This document shows, piece after piece, positions 13,716 to 19,514 of a stretch of DNA of 19,514 nucleotides. The stretch is taken from positions 1 to 19,514 of the forward strand of contig CAYFLU010000052.1 of NCBI GenBank assembly GCA_964343975.1, read 5' to 3'. The DNA is from SCUN01 sp964343975 (GTDB lineage: Bacteria > Acidobacteriota > Vicinamibacteria > Vicinamibacterales > SCN-69-37). Positions within the stretch are counted from its first letter, which is position 1; every line of letters starts with the position of its first letter. The position numbers were made by a program, and so were the translations under genes. The notes under the pieces are model-generated. The model was not told the origin of the DNA, ran no database searches, and saw only the letters and a list, made by a program, of their open reading frames with translations.

Positions 13716-15560
13716 GTGACCGTGAACATTCCGCGTGTCGGCCCGGCGCTGGCCGCGGGCTTCCTGATGGCCGCCACCCTGCTCGTGAGCGCGGCACCGC
13801 AACAAGCCACGACACGCCCGTTCATGCCGGTGTCGGCGGTCCAGCCCGGCATGATCGCCACCGGTCGCACCGTGTTCGCCGGCACCACCCTTGAAGACTT
13901 TCAGGCGCGCATCATCGCGACCCTCACCAACGTCAGTGCGCCCGGCCGATCGCTGATCCTCGCCAAGCTCTCCGGCGGTCCGATCGCCGAGGCCGGCGTG
14001 ATCGCGGGCATGAGCGGCAGCCCGGTCTACATCGACGGCAAGCTGATCGGCGCCGTGTCGTATTCCATCGGGCAGTTTCCCAGGGAAGCCCTCGCCGGCA
14101 TCACGCCGATCGAAGAAATGCTCGCCGACGTCGATGGCCCGCATTCGGTCACACGACCGTCGACCGCAAACCTCGGCCTCGGCCCGAACCCGACACCCGA
14201 GGCCGTCTTCGCGGCGCTGACGCGTGTCATGACGCGTTCCACGACACCACCGCTGACAGTGCCGGCCGCCACCGCTGCGGCGGCCGGGCTCGGCGCCGCG
14301 ACGCTGACGCCCATCAATCTTGCGATGTCGCTGCGCGGCTTCGACGCCGCCCTCGCGGCGCCGCTCGCTCACTCGATCGGGGCCTCACCGGATCAGGCAC
14401 CCACCGCCGCAGGGCAGCGACCGGCCGCGGCGCCGCTCCGGCCGGGTGACCCAGTGGGCGCCAGCCTCCTGCGCGGCGACTTCGAGATGGGCGCCACCGG
14501 CACGGTGACCTGGGTCGACGGCACGCGCGTCTACGCCTTCGGCCATCCGTTCCTCGGGATGGGGCCGACCAGCATGGCGATGACCCGCGCGCGCGTCTAC
14601 ACGGTGCTGCCGTCGCTCGCCAACTCGATGAAGATCGCGGATCTCGGTCCCGTGATCGGCGTCGTCTCGCAGGACCGCGCCACCGCGATTGGCGGCGACA
14701 TGGGCGCGCCGCTGCGCGAACTGGCGGTGCGCCTGCAGTTGGTCAACGGCGCCGACACACCGCGGCACTTCAACTTCTACATCGCGCAAGACCCGGCCAT
14801 GACACCGCTCTTCGCGTACGTGTCCATGTTGAACGTGCTCACGTCCTATCAGCGGCAGACGGGCATCATGACCATCGGGATTCAGGGCACCGCCTCGTTC
14901 GGCACCGACGGCGCGATCACGATCGACGATCTCTACACCGGGGATCAGGCCCTCGCCGGCGTCGCCAATTCCGTGCTCGGTCCGCTCTCCGCGATGATGG
15001 GCAACGACTTCGGCACCGCGCGTCCGGAGACGTTGGACCTGACGTTGAACGTCAGCGAACAGCAGGCCAGCGCGACGATCGAGCGCGCCTGGCTCGACAC
15101 GGCGCGACCGAAGTACGGCGCCACCCACACCCTGCACGTCCAGTTGAGGAACTATCGCGGCACCAGCGAGACGATCGACGTGCCCGTGACCATGCCGACG
15201 TCGGGTCCGGCAGCGGTGACGCTGCTCGTCTGCGACGCGCCGACGCTCGCGGGCATCGAAGACAAGGAACTCGATCCGAACGCCGCCAAAACCATTCCGG
15301 AGCTCGTGTCGGGACTCAATCGCATCCGCCGCAACAACCGCCTCTACGTGCGGCTGCTCACCGCCGCACCGGGCACCGTGATCGCCGGCCGCGCGCAACC
15401 CGCGCTGCCCGGCTCGACGCGCAGCGTGCTCGACGCGGATAAGTCCGCCGGCGTGACCGGGATCAACCGCACATTCGTCGGCGGATCCGAACAACGCCTC
15501 AACCGTGTCGTGCGCGGTTCGCGCGAGATTGCGCTGACGCTCAGCGCCGAGATCAAGTAG
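13716..15560 (+). CDS. Secreted SpoIVB/S55-peptidase-like protein
   Basis: A 614-aa predicted exported protein (start at GTG 13716; GTG 13722 is equally possible). A signal peptide covers about residues 8-30 (ALAAGFLMAATLLVSAAPQ). Residues ~42-135 match the serine half of the SpoIVB/S55 fold: PGMIATGRTVFAGTTLEDF, LILAKLSGGPI, then GVIAGMSGSPVYIDGKLIGAVSY with the likely nucleophile S100, and GITPIEEML. After a low-complexity Ala/Thr/Pro region, residues ~243-330 carry PGDPVGASLLRGDFEMGATG and RVYAFGHPFLGMGP, where H277 is the likely catalytic His. In sporulation SpoIVB the His motif comes before the Ser motif; here the order is reversed. Residues ~330-614 are beta-rich and unassigned. Proteolytic activity is inferred, not shown. 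The beta-propeller gene follows after 7 nt. Confidence 0.85.
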   Translation: MTVNIPRVGPALAAGFLMAATLLVSAAPQQATTRPFMPVSAVQPGMIATGRTVFAGTTLEDFQARIIATLTNVSAPGRSLILAKLSGGPIAEAGVIAGMSGSPVYIDGKLIGAVSYSIGQFPREALAGITPIEEMLADVDGPHSVTRPSTANLGLGPNPTPEAVFAALTRVMTRSTTPPLTVPAATAAAAGLGAATLTPINLAMSLRGFDAALAAPLAHSIGASPDQAPTAAGQRPAAAPLRPGDPVGASLLRGDFEMGATGTVTWVDGTRVYAFGHPFLGMGPTSMAMTRARVYTVLPSLANSMKIADLGPVIGVVSQDRATAIGGDMGAPLRELAVRLQLVNGADTPRHFNFYIAQDPAMTPLFAYVSMLNVLTSYQRQTGIMTIGIQGTASFGTDGAITIDDLYTGDQALAGVANSVLGPLSAMMGNDFGTARPETLDLTLNVSEQQASATIERAWLDTARPKYGATHTLHVQLRNYRGTSETIDVPVTMPTSGPAAVTLLVCDAPTLAGIEDKELDPNAAKTIPELVSGLNRIRRNNRLYVRLLTAAPGTVIAGRAQPALPGSTRSVLDADKSAGVTGINRTFVGGSEQRLNRVVRGSREIALTLSAEIK

Positions 15561-15567
15561 CACCCCC

Positions 15568-17703
15568 ATGATCGACATTCGCCTTCCCCGCCTCTCCACG
15601 CTCGGACCCGCGCGACGCCGCCTTGGTGTTGTGGCCGCCGTGCTCGTCGCGACGTCGATCGCCCTCACCGCCTCGGGCCCCGTGTCGTGGACAACGGCCA
15701 CGCACGCCGACTTTCTGAAGGGCCAGGCGGTCGGCGTCGCCATCGACGAAGCCGGCCGGATCAGCGCCGCGCCCGCCGTCACCGTCGTGCACGACGCCGC
15801 CTCGCCGCAGGTGTGGAGTCTCGCCGCGTCGGGCGACACGTGGGTGGCCGGCACGGGCACCGACGGACGCGTGCTCCGCGGCCGCGACGGACAGGTCGCC
15901 ACGCTGCTCGACACCCCCGAGGCCAACATCTACGCGGTGGCGATGGCCCCTGATGGCCGCACCTTCGCCGCCTCGGGCCCGGACGGCAAGGTGTACGAGA
16001 TCCGCGCAGACGGCACATCGCGCGTGCTCTTCGATCCTGCGGAGAAATATGTGTGGGCGCTGCTCCTCGATCGTGCCGGCCGCCTTTGGATCGGCGCGGG
16101 ATCGCCGGCGGTGATCTATCGCGTCGAAACCGATGGCACCGGCAAAGCGATCTACAAGCCGTCAGCCAACCACGTCGTCGCTCTCGCGCTCGACGGCTCG
16201 GGCCGCGTGCTCGCGGGCACGGAAGGCCCGGGGCGCGTCTACCGCTTCGATGCAAACGATCGGCCGACCGCGCTCTTCGATCCCGGCATGGCTGAAATCC
16301 GCGCTCTGACGACCGCGTCCGATGGCACTGTCTTCGCCGCCGCGCTCGCCGGTGACGGCGCTCCCGCGGACGGCGCCACGACGGCGGCGGCCAGCCTCGG
16401 GGCATCGGCCTCCGCAGCCACGCCAGCGGCGGGCACACCTTCGAAGAAAGCCGTCCTTTATCGCCTGCCGGCAACCGGCCTTCCGGAACCACTCTGGGAA
16501 ACCACCGATGTGATCTACGACGTCGCCGCCGACGACACCGGCGGCGTGATGGTGGCCACGGGGCCCGACGGCCACGTGTTCACGATTCGCGCGAACGGCA
16601 CCGAAGTGCTCAGCAACGGCGTTGATGCCAAGCAAGTGACGCGCCTCGTGCGCGTGGGCAATCGCACCCTCGTCGCCACCGCCAATCCAGGGCGCATCCA
16701 GCAGATCGGCCCCGGCATGGCGTCGCCGGGCGTCTATCTCTCCGCCGCGCGTGATGCGCGCGTGCCGGCGCGATGGGGCTCAATCCGCTGGGAATCTGCC
16801 GGCGGCGTCGCGATCTTCACGCGCACCGGCAACACCGACAAGCCCGACGAATCCTGGAGCGACTGGTCAACGGCCTACGCGAACGCCGGCGGCTCCGCCG
16901 TGACGAGTCCTGCGGCGCGCTACCTCCAGTGGAAGGCCGTGTTCACGCCGGGCACCGCGCCGGCCGTGCTCACCTCGGTGACGGTCGGCTATCTGCCCGC
17001 GAATGCGCGACCGGTCGTGACCTCCATCACCGTGCATCCGGCCGGCGCCGTGTTCCAGAAGCCATTTTCGGATGACGGCGCCATTGCCGGCTTCGACGAC
17101 GCCGCCGCACAGCAGCGCCGCGCCGCGCAGGGAGAACCACTCCCCTCCGCGCCGGCACTCGGACGACGCATGTTCCAGAAGGGCCTCCAGACCTTCCAGT
17201 GGCGGGCTGAAGACAGCGACGGCGACCGGCTCACTTACACGATCGCGTATCGTCGTGAAGGCGAAACCGCGTGGCACGACTGGAAAACGAATTGGCTCGA
17301 CACGATGGCCGTGTGGGACACGACGTCGGTGCCGGATGGACGATACATTCTCAAAGTGTCGGCGAGCGATGCGTCGTCAAACACCGCCGACCGCGTGCTC
17401 GTCGGCGAGCGCGAAAGCAGTCCCTTCGACATCGACAACACGCCGCCGGTGATTGCGCTCGATGCGGCGCGCCCGTCGCCGACACGGATCACGTTCACCG
17501 TGCGCGACGCGCAGAGCGCGATCGACCACGTGGAATATGCGATTGGTGGCGGCGCCTTCACGACGATCACGCCGGTGGACGGCGTGGCCGACTCGCGCGA
17601 GGAACGTTACGAGATCACGCTGCCGGCCGGCACGGATCCGTCGCGCGTGGTGGTGCGCGCCACGGACGTCATGCTGAATGTCGCGACGTTGACGGTGAAG
17701 TGA
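15568..17703 (+). CDS. Secreted seven-bladed beta-propeller protein with C-terminal beta-sandwich domains
   Basis: A 711-aa predicted exported protein of unknown function. The N-terminus has a basic region (RRR) and a hydrophobic segment (~19-37), a signal peptide or anchor. Residues ~82-385 contain seven propeller-like repeats beginning VWSLA (82), IYAVA (121), VWALL (162), VVALA (203), IRALT (244), IYDVA (316) and VTRLV (357), most followed by a DGxxxAG/ATG-type turn and a VYRxxxDG-type strand. Blade five carries a ~35-residue Ala/Gly-rich insertion (263-293). Residues ~395-480 look like a carbohydrate-binding-type sandwich (WSDWSTAYAN, RYLQWKAVF), ~540-605 like Fn3 (DGRYILKVSASD), and ~620-711 like an Ig domain (DNTPPVIALD). 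It starts 7 nt after the S55-like stop with no clear Shine-Dalgarno, so coupling is likely. Binding or scaffolding is plausible; no catalytic motif is seen. Confidence 0.78.
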   Translation: MIDIRLPRLSTLGPARRRLGVVAAVLVATSIALTASGPVSWTTATHADFLKGQAVGVAIDEAGRISAAPAVTVVHDAASPQVWSLAASGDTWVAGTGTDGRVLRGRDGQVATLLDTPEANIYAVAMAPDGRTFAASGPDGKVYEIRADGTSRVLFDPAEKYVWALLLDRAGRLWIGAGSPAVIYRVETDGTGKAIYKPSANHVVALALDGSGRVLAGTEGPGRVYRFDANDRPTALFDPGMAEIRALTTASDGTVFAAALAGDGAPADGATTAAASLGASASAATPAAGTPSKKAVLYRLPATGLPEPLWETTDVIYDVAADDTGGVMVATGPDGHVFTIRANGTEVLSNGVDAKQVTRLVRVGNRTLVATANPGRIQQIGPGMASPGVYLSAARDARVPARWGSIRWESAGGVAIFTRTGNTDKPDESWSDWSTAYANAGGSAVTSPAARYLQWKAVFTPGTAPAVLTSVTVGYLPANARPVVTSITVHPAGAVFQKPFSDDGAIAGFDDAAAQQRRAAQGEPLPSAPALGRRMFQKGLQTFQWRAEDSDGDRLTYTIAYRREGETAWHDWKTNWLDTMAVWDTTSVPDGRYILKVSASDASSNTADRVLVGERESSPFDIDNTPPVIALDAARPSPTRITFTVRDAQSAIDHVEYAIGGGAFTTITPVDGVADSREERYEITLPAGTDPSRVVVRATDVMLNVATLTVK

Positions 17704-17709
17704 GTCGCG

Positions 17710-18411
17710 TTAAAGGCCGCGGACGTCGGTCTTGCTGAACAGCCAGATGAACTGATGGCCGTCGCGGTCCGTGATGCGGCGCTCGAGCTGCCGCTGATGC
17801 TGGAACCGCATCCGCCGCATCTCGCTGAGGATCGCCGCATCGATCTTGTCGATCCCGCCGAGCGGCTGCAGGCTCATCAGATGGCCGTCGTCGTTCACTT
17901 CCGCCAGACTGGCCAGCTGCACGCCGTTCGTGGCGGCGCCACCGAAGCTGTCGGAAATCGGCTCGTAGCCCAGCGCCGGCGGCGCTTCCATCGCCAGCGT
18001 GTTGAGGAGCGCGGCGACCGAATCGCTGCGCTGGCTCACGCCCGACTGAATCACGACCGACACCACCAGCGCCGAGACGAACGAGGCCGCCACGGAGCCC
18101 ACGCCAACCATGACCCAGTGCAGGTCGTCGGTCGCCCGCTCGAAGAGCGCGCGCCACGACTCGTGATCTTCCGCGCGGATTCGGCTCACGACGCCGTCGG
18201 CCAAGCCGGCCAGATCCGCCGGCGGATCCACCTGCGCATGGGTGCGCAGCACGTCGCCCAGACTGCCGATCTCGAGCACCCGATCCGCGCACGAGGCGCA
18301 GTGTTCGAGGTGCGTCGCCACCGACCGCAGCATCTCGCCGCGCAGTTCCCCGTCGGCAAACGCATGAAGGTGCGGCAACACCCCGGTGCAGGCGTTCAGA
18401 GCGCCTCTCAT
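17710..18411 (-). CDS. Membrane-bound anti-sigma factor with zinc-finger (zf-HC2) domain
   Basis: A 233-aa protein predicted to bind and inhibit the ECF sigma factor encoded just upstream. The cytoplasmic N-terminus has the anti-sigma zinc-finger pattern: C8, the LHAFADGEL helix, then H34-x3-C38-x2-C41 (HLEHCASC). A transmembrane helix spans about residues 98-121 (HWVMVGVGSVAASFVSALVV), leaving a ~110-residue external domain without a recognised fold; it contains a basic, Gln/Arg-rich helix (MRRMRFQHQRQLERR) near the end. The start overlaps the sigma stop (ATGA, 18408-18411). Its stop lies 6 bp from the convergent stop of the propeller gene, with no terminator hairpin visible. The external domain may sense envelope stress, which is inference. 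Confidence 0.87.
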   Translation of the reverse strand: MRGALNACTGVLPHLHAFADGELRGEMLRSVATHLEHCASCADRVLEIGSLGDVLRTHAQVDPPADLAGLADGVVSRIRAEDHESWRALFERATDDLHWVMVGVGSVAASFVSALVVSVVIQSGVSQRSDSVAALLNTLAMEAPPALGYEPISDSFGGAATNGVQLASLAEVNDDGHLMSLQPLGGIDKIDAAILSEMRRMRFQHQRQLERRITDRDGHQFIWLFSKTDVRGL

Positions 18412-19043
18412 GACGCCCTCCCGGCCGCGCGCATGTCGGCGAGCGCGATCCGCAGTTGCTCGCGCGCGCGGGCCAACCGCGACTTCACGGTGCCCACAGC
18501 CACGCCCAGCGAGTCGGCGATCTCGTCGTAGCTCATCTCGTCGATCTCACGGAGCACGATGACCGCGCGCTGATCGAACGGCAACTGGTCGAGCGCACGC
18601 CACACTACCGTGGCGGTTTCTTGCTGGCCGAGCGCCCGATCCGGCGCCGCAGTGCCGCGCGTATCGGGCAGATCGCCGTTGGTTTCCACATGCACGTCGA
18701 GCGGCACCTGCTGGCTGCGATGACGCCGCCGCCACCACCGCTGACGATTGGAGGCCTGATTGATGACGATCCGGTAGATCCAGGTCTTCAAGCTGGAGTG
18801 ACCGCGAAACTGGGGCAAGGTGCGGAACACACGCAGGAAGACTTCCTGCGACAGGTCGAGCGCTTCCTGCGTGTCGCCGAGCAGGTGCAGCGCCAGCTGA
18901 TACACCATCCGCTGGTGGTCGGCCACCAGACGCGTACACGCTTGCTCGTCACCGGCGGCACACGACTGGACCAGGGCCCAGTCGCTGGTGCTGGCGTCGT
19001 TCCACGTGAGGGCTCGCAGCGGTTTCACAGCGTTGTGCTCCAT
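18408..19043 (-). CDS. ECF-type RNA polymerase sigma factor
   Basis: A 211-aa sigma70-family regulator with regions 2 and 4 only. Region 2 (about 36-108) includes DLSQEVFLRVFRTL (core binding) and the -10 recognition segment FRGHSSLKTWIYRIVINQASNRQRWWRRR. Region 4 (about 150-200) includes LPFDQRAVIVLREIDEMSYDEIADSLGV and the recognition helix TVKSRLARAREQLR. The ATG at 19043 is preceded by AGGTG at 5 nt. It overlaps the anti-sigma gene by 4 nt, the standard arrangement for an ECF switch. A sigmaE-like promoter sits just upstream, suggesting autoregulation. The sequence resembles the RpoE-like groups, but I cannot name the ECF group without a search. Confidence 0.94.
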   Translation of the reverse strand: MEHNAVKPLRALTWNDASTSDWALVQSCAAGDEQACTRLVADHQRMVYQLALHLLGDTQEALDLSQEVFLRVFRTLPQFRGHSSLKTWIYRIVINQASNRQRWWRRRHRSQQVPLDVHVETNGDLPDTRGTAAPDRALGQQETATVVWRALDQLPFDQRAVIVLREIDEMSYDEIADSLGVAVGTVKSRLARAREQLRIALADMRAAGRAS

Positions 19044-19052
19044 GCTACACCT

Positions 19053-19072
19053 GTGTCTACTTGTTCAGACAC
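19053..19072. promoter_or_regulatory. Inverted repeat over the sigma-gene -10/start region, candidate operator
   Basis: GTGTCT (19053-19058) and AGACAC (19067-19072) form a perfect 6-bp inverted repeat separated by 8 bp. It spans the proposed -10 and transcription start of the sigma/anti-sigma operon, ending 9 bp from the ATG. It could be a repressor site or a small 5'UTR hairpin. Confidence 0.4.
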
Positions 19073-19092
19073 CGTTGCCGGAATTCCGTTCC
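19065..19092 (-). promoter_or_regulatory. Candidate ECF (sigmaE-like) promoter of the sigma/anti-sigma operon
   Basis: On the - strand GGAACGG (19092-19086), a 16-bp spacer and TCTGA (19069-19065) closely match the sigmaE/ECF consensus GGAACTT-N16-TCTRA. The predicted start is near 19058, giving a ~15-nt leader before ATG 19043. A sigmaE-type promoter directly before an ECF sigma gene is the usual sign of self-activation. Confidence 0.65.
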
Positions 19093-19147
19093 CGCAAGTC
19101 CGCTTGCAATTGAAGAAGCCGCGCCGCCGCGGGCCGGCGCACTTCGG

Positions 19148-19153
19148 TAAGAT
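19148..19153 (+). promoter_or_regulatory. Candidate -10 element for the TPR gene
   Basis: TAAGAT keeps four of six consensus positions including T, A, A and T. No good -35 is seen. It would start transcription at about 19160 and give a ~38-nt leader for ATG 19198. It is divergent from the ECF promoter in the same 154-bp intergenic region. Confidence 0.3.
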
Positions 19154-19197
19154 GGGCCATCCGATCCCGGTCCTCGCTCATCGCGCTCCTCGGCCTC

Positions 19198-19514
19198 ATG
19201 GCCACCGTCGTCGCCCTGCTGGCGATCGTCCTGCAGGTCGTCGACCGCGACCGGAGCTATCGCGCCGCACTGCTCGCTGGCGATCAGGCCCTCGCCGGCG
19301 CCAACTCCTTTGCCGCCATCGCCCACTACAGCGCGGCGCTCGGTCTGCGCCCCGACTCAGTCGCGGCCCACATCCGACGCGGTCAGGCGTACCGCGAACA
19401 GCGCCTCACCGACGATGCGATTCGCGATTGGCAGGAGGCGGGCAAACTGGCGCCGCGCTCCACGCAGCCGTTTGAACTGCTCGGAGATCTCTACAGCAGT
19501 CTTGGTCAGGATGC
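19198..19514 (+). CDS. TPR-containing membrane protein, 3'-truncated by window edge
   Basis: The open frame runs from ATG 19198 to the right edge (105 codons seen). A hydrophobic N-terminus (MATVVALLAIVLQVV) is followed by tetratricopeptide repeats: one around YSAALGLRPDS and a clear full unit beginning at SVAAHIRRGQAYREQ, with DDAIRDWQEAGKLAPRS, then the start of another (PFELLGDLYSSLGQD). TPR arrays mediate protein-protein contacts; here they would sit next to the membrane. The start is uncertain: in-frame sequence upstream of 19198 also encodes hydrophobic residues (SLIALLGL), but no ATG, GTG or TTG occurs between the in-frame TGA at 19111 and 19198. The gene is divergent from the ECF sigma operon. 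Confidence 0.75.
   Translation, partial: MATVVALLAIVLQVVDRDRSYRAALLAGDQALAGANSFAAIAHYSAALGLRPDSVAAHIRRGQAYREQRLTDDAIRDWQEAGKLAPRSTQPFELLGDLYSSLGQD

Noticed and set aside
13650..14372. Upstream extension of the trp leader frame as a 275-aa protein
   Set aside because: It is antisense to the S55-like gene with shadow-like composition. The ATG at 13649 with its GGAGG and the attenuator geometry define a short leader instead.
14385..15929. 514-codon - strand open frame antisense to the S55-like and propeller genes
   Set aside because: Arg/His-rich shadow with no domain pattern; the + strand genes have recognisable folds and signal peptides.
1..19514. CRISPR arrays, tRNA/rRNA genes, insertion sequences or prophage genes
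   Set aside because: No regularly spaced repeats, RNA gene signatures, transposase motifs or integrase genes were seen on either strand.

Overview
This is a GC-rich (about two thirds by eye), densely coding bacterial chromosomal window with no mobile elements, rRNA, tRNA or CRISPR. The gene styles (a fused AroD-AroE, a secreted S55-type protein next to a beta-propeller protein, an ECF sigma/anti-sigma pair, a C-terminally attached amidase) suggest a Gram-negative, Acidobacteriota-like organism, perhaps a Vicinamibacteria relative. That placement is inference from gene character, not from a marker gene.

Layout. Left edge (1-3245): the 3' part of a cell-wall amidase gene translationally coupled to a small membrane protein (+), a leucyl aminopeptidase gene pepA (-), and a small secreted PKD-like protein (+), followed by a short tract of degenerate 11-bp tandem repeats. 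Centre (3246-13649, all - strand): one aromatic amino acid supraoperon, read from right to left: trp leader peptide, aroDE, trpE, trpG, trpD, trpC, trpF, trpB, trpA, aroQ, aroF, tyrA. Every junction between structural genes is an overlap or a gap of at most 4 nt. The operon makes DAHP (AroF), carries out two middle steps of the shikimate pathway (AroDE), converts chorismate to tryptophan (TrpEGDCFBA), and sends chorismate to prephenate and on towards tyrosine (AroQ, TyrA). No prephenate dehydratase is present.

The control region (13471-13694) is the most striking part. A 34-codon ORF with a good Shine-Dalgarno sequence contains the run W-S-Y-W-W-W. Its stop codon lies directly after a segment that can pair with the 5' arm of a 16-bp terminator hairpin just before aroDE. 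This has all the parts of a classical ribosome-mediated trp attenuator: leader peptide, 1:2 pairing, 2:3 antiterminator, 3:4 terminator.

Right part (13716-19514): a divergent + strand pair encodes a secreted SpoIVB/S55-like protein and a seven-bladed beta-propeller protein with C-terminal beta-sandwich domains. Convergent to them is an ECF sigma factor gene overlapping its membrane anti-sigma gene (-), preceded by a sigmaE-like promoter with an inverted repeat over the -10/start region. A TPR membrane protein gene runs off the right edge (+).

Other points worth attention are catalytic-residue substitutions in TrpF (general-acid Asp replaced by Ser) and TyrA (Ser and His positions replaced), and a reversed motif order in the S55-like protein.
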